A stretch of 64,000 nt of DNA from Marinomonas ushuaiensis DSM 15871 (lineage in GTDB: Bacteria > Pseudomonadota > Gammaproteobacteria > Pseudomonadales > Marinomonadaceae): the NCBI RefSeq assembly GCF_000521805.1, contig NZ_JAMB01000008.1, positions 62,001 through 126,000 on the forward strand, given 5' to 3'. The translations under genes were made by a program, and so were the position numbers. The notes under the pieces were generated by a model, which was not told the DNA's origin, searched no databases, and saw nothing but the letters and a program-made list of their open reading frames with translations. Shown in pieces: positions 37,417 to 46,469 of this stretch. The number at the start of each line of letters is the position of its first letter. Position 1 is the stretch's first letter.

Positions 37417-38802
37417 ATGAGTTTCGACAAACTTGGGCTTTCTGCCCCCATCTTAAAAGCCATTCAAGACCAAGGCTATACTGAGCCATCCGCAATACAA
37501 GCTCAGGCAATACCTTCCATTCTTGAAGGTCAAGATGTGATGGCCGCAGCCCAAACGGGAACAGGCAAAACAGCCGGTTTCACTTTACCTTTGCTTGAAT
37601 TACTAAGCCATGGTGAAAATGCACAAAGTAACCAGGTTCGTGCATTGGTATTAACACCAACACGTGAATTAGCCGCTCAAGTAGCGGAAAGCGTAAAAAA
37701 TTACGGCCAACACTTATCTCTTAAATCCACGGTTGTTTTTGGTGGCGTTAAAATTAATCCTCAAATGATGGCTCTGCGTCGTGGTGCCGATATTTTAATA
37801 GCAACACCTGGCCGTATGATGGATTTGTACAATCAAAAAGCCGTACGATTCGATAAGCTGGAAATCCTTGTTTTGGATGAAGCCGACCGCATGTTGGACA
37901 TGGGCTTTATCCATGACATCAAAAAAATATTAGCAATTCTGCCAAAGAAACGTCAGAACCTATTATTCTCGGCAACGTTCTCTCCTGAAATTCGCCAACT
38001 TGCCAAAGGCTTGGTTAACAATCCAGTAGAGATTTCTGTCACGCCGCGTAATGCCACTGCCGTTTCTGTAGAGCAATGGTTACATCCAGTAGACAAGAAA
38101 CGTAAAACAGAGCTTTTGATCCAATTGATTAAAGACGGTCGTTGGGATCAAGCATTAGTGTTCTCTCGTACCAAACATGGCGCTAACAAAATAACCAAAA
38201 TGCTAGAAGACGCTGGCATACGTGCCAGTGCCATTCATGGTAATAAAAGCCAAGGCGCACGCACTCGAGCGTTATCTGACTTTAAAGATGGCCGTATTCG
38301 AATTCTTGTCGCGACAGACATTGCTGCTCGTGGTTTAGATATTGAACAGCTGCCTCACGTAGTAAACTTTGACCTACCTGACGTAGCAGAAGACTATGTT
38401 CACCGTATTGGCCGTACAGGCCGTGCTGGCGCAACAGGTAAAGCGATTTCATTGGTTGCTGCTGACGAACTAGATCAATTGCGTGCGATTGAGCGTTTGA
38501 CTCAGAAACTAATTGAGCGTCGTTATGAAGACGATTTCATGCCGACACACATGTTGCCAGACACACAACTAGACAATCGCCCAATAAAACCAAACAAGCC
38601 TAAAAGAGCACAATCACCTCGTGATCAAAACAGTGGTTCACGAAATGGTAATGGTGCAAAACAAGGTAATGCACCTAAATCTGGTAATCGCCGTCCAACG
38701 GACAAGGCCAAAGCGCCAAAAGCCGATGTCACACAAGGACAAGGTCTGCGCAGCAAGCCTTTAGCGCCAGCGCGAAGAAACCGTCGACCTACGCAAGATT
38801 AA
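37417..38802 (+). CDS. rhlE: DEAD-box RNA helicase RhlE
   Basis: A 461-residue ATP-dependent RNA helicase. It shows the Q motif ([14 protein letters not shown]), motif [13 protein letters not shown], motif Ia PTRELAAQV, motif [14 protein letters not shown], motif III SATFS, motif [13 protein letters not shown] and motif [12 protein letters not shown]. The C-terminal 80 residues are basic and Asn/Gly/Pro-rich, as in RhlE proteins that act on ribosomes or mRNA. I start at the second ATG ([13 protein letters not shown]), the family N-terminus; a start four codons earlier is possible. Confidence 0.94.
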   Translation: MSFDKLGLSAPILKAIQDQGYTEPSAIQAQAIPSILEGQDVMAAAQTGTGKTAGFTLPLLELLSHGENAQSNQVRALVLTPTRELAAQVAESVKNYGQHLSLKSTVVFGGVKINPQMMALRRGADILIATPGRMMDLYNQKAVRFDKLEILVLDEADRMLDMGFIHDIKKILAILPKKRQNLLFSATFSPEIRQLAKGLVNNPVEISVTPRNATAVSVEQWLHPVDKKRKTELLIQLIKDGRWDQALVFSRTKHGANKITKMLEDAGIRASAIHGNKSQGARTRALSDFKDGRIRILVATDIAARGLDIEQLPHVVNFDLPDVAEDYVHRIGRTGRAGATGKAISLVAADELDQLRAIERLTQKLIERRYEDDFMPTHMLPDTQLDNRPIKPNKPKRAQSPRDQNSGSRNGNGAKQGNAPKSGNRRPTDKAKAPKADVTQGQGLRSKPLAPARRNRRPTQD

Positions 38803-38829
38803 CCTCTTTTAAGGCGTCATCGTTGAACA

Positions 38830-38872
38830 ATAAAAAGCCGTTAACACACTTGTTGTTAACGGCTTTTTATTC
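38830..38872. terminator. Bidirectional terminator between rhlE and the NIT chemoreceptor
   Basis: AAAAAGCCGTTAACA pairs with TGTTAACGGCTTTTT around a short loop. It is one of the strongest stems in the window and works for both converging genes. Confidence 0.95.
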
Positions 38873-38904
38873 GGCGTTATGTATTAAGTTTTTCGTGTCA
38901 GCAT

Positions 38905-40896
38905 TTACTTCAGTTTATAAGAAGATATTTCTGTTAACACTTCTTCAAAGCGTTTACCTGCAAAGGTAGCACCTTCATCTGTTTGATTCACCATTTTCAA
39001 AATCTGCTCTGATCTTGCACTGACGTTTTGAATGTTCTGATTTATTTCTTCTGATACTTGTGACTGCTCTTCAGAAGCCGTAGCCACCCGCTCTATCGTT
39101 TGCGCCAACTGCTCAATCGCATCAAACAAACCTTGCAGCATTCGGGCATTCTCACTAACAATATCAGAGGTTTCTGTCGCTATATTCGTGCATTGAGACA
39201 TAGATCGTAAGGCGGTATCACCGGAGCCAACTAAGGCCTCAATCATGGTTCGAATCTCTTCCGTTGACGTTTGTGTACGCTGTGAAAGTGTACGCACTTC
39301 ATCGGCCACCACCGCAAAACCTCTTCCTTGCTCTCCCGCTCGTGCGGCTTCAATGGCGGCGTTAAGCGCCAGTAAATTGGTCTGATCCGCAATGTCTTCA
39401 ATGGTTTCTAAAATGGTGCTGATTTGCTGAGTATTTTTTGTCACGGATTGAACGGCAGCATGACCACCTTCCACTTCTTTAGAAAGGTTCTCAATAGACA
39501 GTAAAATGCCTTCCATGCGCTGAGAGCCTTGCGTACTTTGCTGACGAATATTTTCGGTGGCCTCAGCAGACAGCAACATATCTTGAGAAACCGTATTGCT
39601 GGTCAACGACATTTCTTCTACGGCGGATGCCATTAAGTCCGTTTGGTTAAACTGTTCTTTCGTTTCTTCTAATGCACTGCGAGAAAAACCGCTCAGTACC
39701 GTCATGCTTTCTTTTGATTCTGACGCCATGTTAGCCATCAAGCCAAAGGAATTTCTGAGATGATCTAAATGTCTGTTCAAATATTGAATAATTTGACCTA
39801 ATTCATCGTTGGATGTGTTTTCTATTCTGCCAACCAGACTGCGATGCTCAGAAACATTCGATAGCGTCTCACTAATACGCTCTACTCGAGATGAAATGGA
39901 TCGCGTCAACACAAGCGCCAGCCATATAACCGGACTAATCAGCAAAACAAAACCAATAATTAAACCGTTCCGATACCACTGGCTTGTCGAGGTTAATTCA
40001 GCACTTAAATGCTGTATTTCTACGCTAATATTATCCGCCACACTTTTTATCAAACCAATTTTACTGGTCGCCAACGTAAACCAGCCTACAGGGCCTTGAA
40101 CAACCGACACATCTGACGCACTTAAAAAACGCTCTGTGGCTTGTTCGACTTGTTGCCATTGCAATTTAGTCATCACCGCGTTCAATAAAGACTTCACACC
40201 TACTGTGGCAATCATATTAAAACGCTCTTGCTGATGTTGTTCGTTTTCAATAAAAGCGGCAATTTGTGATTGGCGTTTTGCTGTCGTTGTTTTGGCGGCA
40301 TACACGCCATTTAACGCACCTCGATATTGTCCGACACGCTCTTTCATCCACAACAAACTTAAACGCGATTCTAATGCTTTGGCAATTTCTCGATTCTTCA
40401 CATCCGAGATAACCATTTGGATGCCATTCAGCGCTTGTCTATTCACTTCAGAGTAAAAAGCAAATGAATTGTTCGTTGCATCAAGGGCACTCACTTTTTG
40501 ACGAACTCGTGTTTTATCACGTAATGCCGACAAAACAGGGCCTCTGAGACGATCTAATTCTTGCAAAGAAAGGATATTAAACGCATCGGGCTGGATGTTT
40601 TTTAAAGCGTTTTCAGCATTATCAGCCGTTTTACGCTGTGCTGCTAACGCCTCTTTACCATTTCGACCTTGGCTGCCTAAAAAGCCAGCACTCAATCCTC
40701 TTTCTACAGCAAAATTATGAGCAACCCCATCTAATAATTCAGAGAGTTTGACCATATCTTCGGCGACCAAGCCTTCATCGACTTGTTTATTTAAATCTAA
40801 AACTAAAAATGCCGTAATAACAATGGCAAACAAGGAAGGCAAAACACCTACGATAGTAATAGATTGGGAAACTTTCAGGTTGGAAAGAAAAGACAC
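38905..40896 (-). CDS. Methyl-accepting chemotaxis protein with a NIT sensor domain
   Basis: A 663-residue receptor. Membrane helix 1 is near residues 11-33 and helix 2 near 315-335. Between them is a periplasmic helical domain with the phrase [11 protein letters not shown] (65-75), typical of the NIT domain found in nitrate/nitrite-responsive proteins such as NasR. HAMP follows, then the cytoplasmic signalling hairpin with the highly conserved tip ([20 protein letters not shown]). A nitrate or nitrite ligand is plausible by family but unproven. There is no C-terminal CheR-binding pentapeptide. It is monocistronic. Confidence 0.92.
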   Translation of the reverse strand: MSFLSNLKVSQSITIVGVLPSLFAIVITAFLVLDLNKQVDEGLVAEDMVKLSELLDGVAHNFAVERGLSAGFLGSQGRNGKEALAAQRKTADNAENALKNIQPDAFNILSLQELDRLRGPVLSALRDKTRVRQKVSALDATNNSFAFYSEVNRQALNGIQMVISDVKNREIAKALESRLSLLWMKERVGQYRGALNGVYAAKTTTAKRQSQIAAFIENEQHQQERFNMIATVGVKSLLNAVMTKLQWQQVEQATERFLSASDVSVVQGPVGWFTLATSKIGLIKSVADNISVEIQHLSAELTSTSQWYRNGLIIGFVLLISPVIWLALVLTRSISSRVERISETLSNVSEHRSLVGRIENTSNDELGQIIQYLNRHLDHLRNSFGLMANMASESKESMTVLSGFSRSALEETKEQFNQTDLMASAVEEMSLTSNTVSQDMLLSAEATENIRQQSTQGSQRMEGILLSIENLSKEVEGGHAAVQSVTKNTQQISTILETIEDIADQTNLLALNAAIEAARAGEQGRGFAVVADEVRTLSQRTQTSTEEIRTMIEALVGSGDTALRSMSQCTNIATETSDIVSENARMLQGLFDAIEQLAQTIERVATASEEQSQVSEEINQNIQNVSARSEQILKMVNQTDEGATFAGKRFEEVLTEISSYKLK

Positions 40897-40980
40897 TCGA
40901 ACTCTCCTTGTTATAATTTTTTGTACGTAAGATTCAGTATGTAAGAGGTAATAGCTCTGTTATGGCCAGTAAATATAAAC

Positions 40981-43026
40981 TTAGTCGTCCAGTAACTTGA
41001 GCTTCTTAAATTTATCGGTTTCAGGGTTGAGCAATACATCTTTTGCTATTAACCAAGGTACTGGCTTACTCAATAAATACCCTTGCATATTATGGCAACC
41101 AAGCTCGCGTAAATACATAAATTGCTCCACCGTCTCAACGCCTTCTGCGACAGTATCAAGTTGATAAGACTCCGCCATCGCAAGAATCGCTTGAATAATA
41201 ATTTCAGAAGACTTCTTACCTGTTTCCAATAGATCGACAAAGGACTTATCGATTTTCAGTCCATTAACAGGGTAATTTACTAACTGATTAAAGGAGATAT
41301 AGCCCGTTCCAAAATCATCTAATGAGATCTTCACACCAAGCGATCGAATACTTTCCAGTATGTTAATTCCTTCTTGGCCGATCTCGACAAAGCTTGTTTC
41401 TGTTAATTCCAATTCAATCCATGCAGGTGGAATATTGTATTTATCTAGTAAGTCCCTTAAAGAACTGATAAAAAGAGGGTTATTCAGCTCTTCAGAGGAC
41501 ATATTGATACAAAACGTCGGCGTTTTATCAGACAAAACCTCAAAGTTGTCTCTGATATTTTTGAACGTATTTTCTAACACCCACAAGTCAATTTCTCTGA
41601 TCAAGTTGTATTCTTCCGCAACAGGAATAAAGACATCAGGGCCAATGGATTTCATCTTTTCAGAATGGGTACGCAGCAACACTTCAAAAGCGACAATTTT
41701 TAAAGATTTAGCCTCATAGATTGGCATGTAATTAAGGAAGAATTCATCTTTATCCAATGCCTCCTTGATAAACTCTGAAACACGTTTTTTATAATACACA
41801 TTTTCAGAAAAGGCTTTATCAAACTCCTGAAAAGAAAGCAGGCGATTATTTTTCGCATGGTACATAGCAGCACCAGAGTGCGCCAATAAGGTGTCGAAGT
41901 TATTATTCACATGCTCCGCTTTCGCAACACCAAGACTAATAGAAACTGGAATTTTGTATGAATCAATAGGGATAGGCTCTTGGAACTTAAGAGTCATGGC
42001 ATACGCTAACGCCAACATATCTTCTCTATTAAGATCATAAAAAATGATCAAAAATTCATCGCCTGAGAAGCGAGATAAATGACTATTAGCTTGGAACTTC
42101 TCTGCTTTCCTTTCGAGCATCCGACTAAAGCAAATCAATAACTTATCACCAACATCATGGCCATAAGTGTCATTAATATTTTTAAAGCCATTAATGTCTA
42201 GATAAAACATGTAGGCTGAATGATCGTACGACATACTATTCAGCTTCTTTTGAATACCACGTCGGTTAAACAAACCCGTTAACATATCGCGCTTGGATAT
42301 TTCATTTAACTTAAAGTGCTGTCTGACTAGAAGTATCGCCCCAACAAGCAACCAAACCGCAAAGATCAACTTATATAAGCTGTTTTCGGAGATCAATTCT
42401 CCTTTCAAAGTGACGTTTTTTAACATTATTTCATAATCACCTGACACGGGCATACTGTGACTCAAGAACTCCAAGTAAATGATATTCGAAAGGTCTACTT
42501 GGCTATTTTGAAAATCAACGTCATATTGCTCTACCCACCAATTTTCAACTTGAAATACGTCTAAAGGCACCGTCAAAGTGCCTAAATTTTTCTCAGTGGA
42601 AAAAGTAATAGTATTAAATTTGAAAGAAGTTGGATCTTCAATTCGAGAATAATTAGAATGGAAATTCCTAAAAGACACTTTAATTTTAGGACTCTCAAAC
42701 GGAGCCTTGTAGATAACCTCAAGCTCAAGATCATTGTAACGCCCAACATTGATGCCTTTGCCTAAACTGCTTTTTACATCAAGTGCCAAACCACATAAAT
42801 TAAAGCCTTCAGCAACATCAAGGTGACACTGCAATGATGTATAACCTTTACTACTGACCAAACTATTAACGACTTTACTGGTTGAAACGGATTGAAATGA
42901 GTGATGGTTACGCTCGTCGAGAAGAGGCAATGAGCTGTTTAAAAAGCCAAAACGATGCAAAAAAAACGCAGAAAGCGTTAAGAGAATCAATATGAGTAAA
43001 ACTTTGAGGTTGGCTTTCAAAAACAT
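40981..43026 (-). CDS. Membrane-bound GGDEF-EAL protein
   Basis: A 681-residue protein for c-di-GMP turnover. Two membrane helices (about 7-25 and 235-255) bracket a periplasmic beta-rich domain. The GGDEF domain reads FSGDEF at its active-site loop, with Ser in place of the first Gly. The EAL domain keeps EVLLR (the EAL position), ELTETS, LDDFGTGY, KIDKSF and AEGVET, so phosphodiesterase activity is likely. I start at MFLKANLK (43024-43026) with a GGA-containing site upstream rather than 18 codons earlier. No partner gene is linked. Confidence 0.9.
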   Translation of the reverse strand: MFLKANLKVLLILILLTLSAFFLHRFGFLNSSLPLLDERNHHSFQSVSTSKVVNSLVSSKGYTSLQCHLDVAEGFNLCGLALDVKSSLGKGINVGRYNDLELEVIYKAPFESPKIKVSFRNFHSNYSRIEDPTSFKFNTITFSTEKNLGTLTVPLDVFQVENWWVEQYDVDFQNSQVDLSNIIYLEFLSHSMPVSGDYEIMLKNVTLKGELISENSLYKLIFAVWLLVGAILLVRQHFKLNEISKRDMLTGLFNRRGIQKKLNSMSYDHSAYMFYLDINGFKNINDTYGHDVGDKLLICFSRMLERKAEKFQANSHLSRFSGDEFLIIFYDLNREDMLALAYAMTLKFQEPIPIDSYKIPVSISLGVAKAEHVNNNFDTLLAHSGAAMYHAKNNRLLSFQEFDKAFSENVYYKKRVSEFIKEALDKDEFFLNYMPIYEAKSLKIVAFEVLLRTHSEKMKSIGPDVFIPVAEEYNLIREIDLWVLENTFKNIRDNFEVLSDKTPTFCINMSSEELNNPLFISSLRDLLDKYNIPPAWIELELTETSFVEIGQEGINILESIRSLGVKISLDDFGTGYISFNQLVNYPVNGLKIDKSFVDLLETGKKSSEIIIQAILAMAESYQLDTVAEGVETVEQFMYLRELGCHNMQGYLLSKPVPWLIAKDVLLNPETDKFKKLKLLDD

Positions 43027-43151
43027 AACGGTTCCAGCAAGATATAACGACCATTTTATCAAACAAACAGTATAAGCCAAGCCATCAAACTATACGAAGG
43101 ATATTGATCATTAAAAGCTCAACATAATACTGCGAGCACTTCCTAAAAACA

Positions 43152-43200
43152 TAAAAAAGCCCCTAGAATTTAGCGTTAACTAACTATCTAGAGGCTTATT
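43152..43200 (-). terminator. Terminator of the tRNA at 43206
   Basis: On the minus strand AAGCCTCTAGA pairs with TCTAGGGGCTT (one wobble), followed by a TTTTTTAT tract, directly after the tRNA 3' end. Confidence 0.85.
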
Positions 43201-43205
43201 TTTAG

Positions 43206-43282
43206 TGGTGGGCCTGGAGTGACTTGAACACTCGACCTGCCGATTATGAGTCGGATGCTCTAACCAACTGAGCTACAGGCCC
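43206..43282 (-). tRNA. tRNA with CAT anticodon, probably tRNA-Ile2 (lysidine type)
   Basis: A 77-base class I tRNA with encoded CCA, acceptor stem GGGCCTG/CAGGCCC, D arm AGCTCAGTTGGTTAGAGC, anticodon loop CTCATAA and T arm with GTTCAAGTC. A CAT anticodon can be Met or Ile2. The isoleucine identity positions known in E. coli (A73, C4-G69, U12-A23, C29-G41, A37, A38) are all satisfied, and the GACTCATAATCG anticodon region matches ileX, so I favour tRNA-Ile2 read by TilS. Automatic tools may label it Met. Confidence 0.9.
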
Positions 43283-43647
43283 TAAAAACGATTTGCATTA
43301 TAGCGACATGATAACACTATGCCAAGACAGCGATGGCATTTTTGTTAGCTAATTCAATGTAATGAACAAAAAATCATCAATTATTCAGGTTATCTTACTA
43401 TTTTAATCTGCGCCTTCGACGATTTATCACAGTGAAGCAGCTTTACTACTTTCAAAGAACTCGACTAAAGCTTTTGCTTAACATTAGAAGCTCCTCATAA
43501 ACAACCATTTATCTATCTACGCCTACTTGCCAAAGAGTGGCAGTAGACTCTATGCTGTGAAAAGCACTCTTCGTCTTATCTATCTATAAATGCTAGCAGA
43601 TACACGCCTTCCAATCTAAACACATAAGAAACAAAGGATGAGAAAAT
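43283..43647. other. Gene-free stretch
   Basis: No credible gene. It holds the promoter region of the tRNA on the minus strand, an ATGCCA...TGGCAT stem with a T run (43319-43346) that would terminate plus-strand transcription although no plus-strand gene precedes it, and two copies of TTATCTATCTA 67 bases apart. Confidence 0.5.
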
Positions 43648-44679
43648 ATGGTTGTCATGTTATCCCTAATCACATTGTTTAGTGTGCTTTTAATTTCTTA
43701 CTTATTCTTATCTAATGGTCGTTTTTCCAACCGTTACAATAGGTCAATCGAGCTTCCTATTCAGCTGGTTGCTGATGACTTAGCCGATTTAACAAATTGG
43801 GCCAATTGGTTACCTTGGTTAATTTATGACACAGATTCAAAAGTGACATACGAGTATCTCAATTCCGGCGTATTATCCGTTGTTCCATCCTGTTTAAGCT
43901 GGCACGGCCCTCTTATTAGAGATGGCTACATGACTTTAGAACCGGCTCGATCAAGTGCTCAGTATTTCCACACCACATTAGAAGCAATGGCTTTCTATCC
44001 TGGCGACACTCATTTCAACATTGATTTAACCAAGCAAAAAGAACGAACTTTGATCACCATTCAAATAACCGGAAACTTACCGTTTTTTAAACGTTGGTTG
44101 CGCACAGACTACACAATGCGAGCAAGCAAAGATGTTGAATTAGCATTATTAAAACTCTTAGCACATCTGGAAAAATATAAAGAAATTAATAATAACGAAG
44201 AGGATACACCTGTTTTTGAATGGCTTGGTCAAACTCGTTTACGTAATATTGATGCAGTAACACGACCTTTCGTTGTCAGTAACCAACCTATGTCACAGAA
44301 AATGGATCAAGGCTTTCATGACTTAGTCACTGAGTTGGGGCCAGAAAATCCACCAGCAGGCCCTTGTTTTGCACTCTATAAAAAAGTAGACCTTGCTCAT
44401 CATTACTTTTCTGGCCGCCTAGGCGTTCCCGTACAAAATATTGTGCCCTGCGTGCTTTGCCCTGAAAGAATCGTATTGCATGGTAACTATCTTCATTTAC
44501 GATATGTCGGCTGCTATCAGAACCTATCTTTAGCTTGGCACGTACTTTATAACTTCATGAGACTAAACGGTTTAAAAGTAAACCGTCACAGGTATAGCCT
44601 CGAAATATTCAAAGTGGGCCCAACACAAACAGACAACTCAAAAAATTACGTCACGCTAGTGCATTTACCCATTAAATAA
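43648..44679 (+). CDS. SRPBCC domain fused to a GyrI-like (AraC effector-binding) domain
   Basis: A 343-residue protein with an N-terminal hydrophobic anchor (about residues 1-22). An SRPBCC-like ligand-binding domain follows (about 35-170, with ADLTNWANWLPWL and a hydrophobic-cavity pattern), then a GyrI-like small-molecule-binding domain (about 188-343, with GPCFALYKK and CVLCPERIVLHG). Neither half has DNA-binding or catalytic motifs. The combination suggests binding or sequestration of small hydrophobic compounds at the membrane. The assignment is by motif recognition only. Confidence 0.7.
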   Translation: MVVMLSLITLFSVLLISYLFLSNGRFSNRYNRSIELPIQLVADDLADLTNWANWLPWLIYDTDSKVTYEYLNSGVLSVVPSCLSWHGPLIRDGYMTLEPARSSAQYFHTTLEAMAFYPGDTHFNIDLTKQKERTLITIQITGNLPFFKRWLRTDYTMRASKDVELALLKLLAHLEKYKEINNNEEDTPVFEWLGQTRLRNIDAVTRPFVVSNQPMSQKMDQGFHDLVTELGPENPPAGPCFALYKKVDLAHHYFSGRLGVPVQNIVPCVLCPERIVLHGNYLHLRYVGCYQNLSLAWHVLYNFMRLNGLKVNRHRYSLEIFKVGPTQTDNSKNYVTLVHLPIK

Positions 44680-44757
44680 ACACGAAACTCCTGTTTAAAC
44701 TTTATAGTTATTTTACTATCACCTTTTTACCTTTTAGATAAAGATGAGCTTTTCGTT

Positions 44758-46056
44758 ATGACTACCACACCCTATCAAGATCATTTAACACTTCTCAGCT
44801 GTCGTTATGAAAAAGCCATGGCACATTTAAATATCGACGCTATCGTATTGGCTTCAGGAGAAAAAAGTTACTACTTCCAAGATGACCATACTCACCCATT
44901 CCATGCTTATTCTGGTGCGCAGCAGTGGCTTCCTTTTTCTCTGGGAGCAGAAACCTACATTATTTTAAAAACGGGAGAAAAGCCGACGTTAATTTGGCCC
45001 ATTCGTGATGATTTCTGGCACGCGCCTAATTTAGTTCCTAAAGGCGAATGGCAGCAATATTGGACTATCATTCCCGCTAGAAAAGACGACAAATGGTTTG
45101 CTAATTTACCTAAGAATACTGCCTGGCTTGGTCCAAAGCCTATGCCTTTTGTAACACCTTACGATGGTTTAAAAGCTTATGTTGATTTTGAAAAGGCGGT
45201 AAAAACGCCATTTGAAATTCAAGCAATGCGCAACGCCAGCATTCGAGGCGTAAGAGGTCATCTCGCCGCAAAGGACGCCTTTTTAGCAGGCATGAGTGAA
45301 CTCGACATTCATCTCGCTTTTTTACAAGCCAGCCAACAAACAGCCGCTCAAGAACCTTATCCTGGTATCGTTGGCTTAGATGAACATGCCGCAGTATTGC
45401 ATTACGAGCATAAAAGCATCGTACACAATACAAGATCTCAAACACTTCTTATTGACGCAGGGGCAAGTGAGCATGGTTACGCCAGTGACATCACTCGCAC
45501 TTTTTTTCGTCATGATGATGAATTCAGTGCTTTACTTAATGATATGGATGAGATGCAACAGAAACTTTGTCAAAATTCCACATCTGGCGTGGCCTTTAGA
45601 GATTTACACCAAGAAGCGCTCAGAGGAATTGCCACCTTATTGCATGAACACAAAATTTGCTCATTAAGTGTTGAAGAACAGCTAGTTAAAAACATCCCAC
45701 AAGTATTTTTTCCTCACGGATTAGGTCATTTACTTGGCTTACAAGTACACGATGTGGGCGGGCATCAAGTTGACCAAACAGGAAAACTAAGCTTACCGGA
45801 TGATAAAGCCCCCTTCTTGCGTTTAACTCGCACATTAAAAGAAAACATGGTCATCACTATAGAGCCAGGCTTGTACTTCATTCCAATGTTGATAGAAAAA
45901 ATGAAAGCAGAGAATTCCAATCATGGTTGTGATTTATCTAAGATAAAACACCTTATGCCTTATGGTGGAATTCGTATTGAAGACAATATCGTCGTCAAAA
46001 ATAATGCACCAGAAAACCTCACTCGAATAGCGTTCGCGACACAAGAAAATTATTAA
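44758..46056 (+). CDS. pepQ: Xaa-Pro dipeptidase (M24B family)
   Basis: A 432-residue metallopeptidase that cleaves X-Pro dipeptides. The pita-bread metal ligands are in place: Asp in LLIDAGASEHGYASDITRTF (two Asp), His in FPHGLGHLLGLQVHD, Glu in VITIEPGLYF and Glu in GGIRIEDNIVV. The N-terminal creatinase-like domain contains SGEKSYYFQDDHTHPFHAY, typical of bacterial PepQ. It lies 78 bases after the SRPBCC gene and is probably independently transcribed. Confidence 0.93.
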   Translation: MTTTPYQDHLTLLSCRYEKAMAHLNIDAIVLASGEKSYYFQDDHTHPFHAYSGAQQWLPFSLGAETYIILKTGEKPTLIWPIRDDFWHAPNLVPKGEWQQYWTIIPARKDDKWFANLPKNTAWLGPKPMPFVTPYDGLKAYVDFEKAVKTPFEIQAMRNASIRGVRGHLAAKDAFLAGMSELDIHLAFLQASQQTAAQEPYPGIVGLDEHAAVLHYEHKSIVHNTRSQTLLIDAGASEHGYASDITRTFFRHDDEFSALLNDMDEMQQKLCQNSTSGVAFRDLHQEALRGIATLLHEHKICSLSVEEQLVKNIPQVFFPHGLGHLLGLQVHDVGGHQVDQTGKLSLPDDKAPFLRLTRTLKENMVITIEPGLYFIPMLIEKMKAENSNHGCDLSKIKHLMPYGGIRIEDNIVVKNNAPENLTRIAFATQENY

Positions 46057-46069
46057 AAAGAATCAATTA

Positions 46070-46117
46070 GACCCAAAGTATATACACAGTAAATGCATTT
46101 ATATTTCGGGTTTTTCT
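46070..46117 (+). terminator. Probable terminator of pepQ
   Basis: ACCCAAAGTATA and TATATTTCGGGT pair with one mismatch and one wobble around a loop and are followed by TTTTTC. The stem is long but imperfect. Confidence 0.55.
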
Positions 46118-46228
46118 CTCAGCTCTCTGTGAACGCGATTTATGTTGGAGTGATACAGAGTTACAGATATTGCGCACCAAAAATGAGCAAAAAATATCAC
46201 ACCTAGATCAAGCGCCTCATTTCAGTTC

Positions 46229-46273
46229 GGTTTCATCTAAATAAAAAATGAAACCATCGTTTCGTATCGAAAC
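46229..46273. promoter_or_regulatory. Two adjacent inverted repeats upstream of a chemoreceptor gene
   Basis: GGTTTCAT-N11-ATGAAACC (46229-46255) and GTTTCG-N3-CGAAAC (46259-46273) are both perfect and share the GTTTC core. They lack T tracts and lie about 200-240 bases before the gene at 46470, so a tandem regulator site is the most natural reading. The remainder of 46118-46469 holds no gene. Confidence 0.4.
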
Positions 46274-46469
46274 ATGGCAAAAAACGCTAAATAAAACACT
46301 GTTTTTTACCTTTCAAGCAGTCGAATTATAAGGTTTCTTTACAGCTTTCCAGAGAATCAAACCAAAATATTTACCTAGCAATATAGTGGTCAGAAAATTG
46401 CTTTTTAAAGCTCATCTTTAAGGTGAACGCAACGAGGCGGACACTGAATGCAATGGAGCAGATATAAAT

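Noticed and set aside
41360..41719. Plus-strand frame of 119 codons inside the EAL gene
   Set aside because: Antisense of conserved EAL motifs, no ribosome-binding site.
43319..43346. ATGCCA-N9-TGGCAT stem followed by a T run on the plus strand
   Set aside because: Looks like an intrinsic terminator, but the nearest plus-strand gene upstream ends more than 4 kb earlier, so it has no evident target; kept only as a note in the gene-free stretch.
43509..43586. Repeated TTATCTATCTA, 67 bases apart
   Set aside because: Two short low-complexity copies only; no array, dyad or gene relation.
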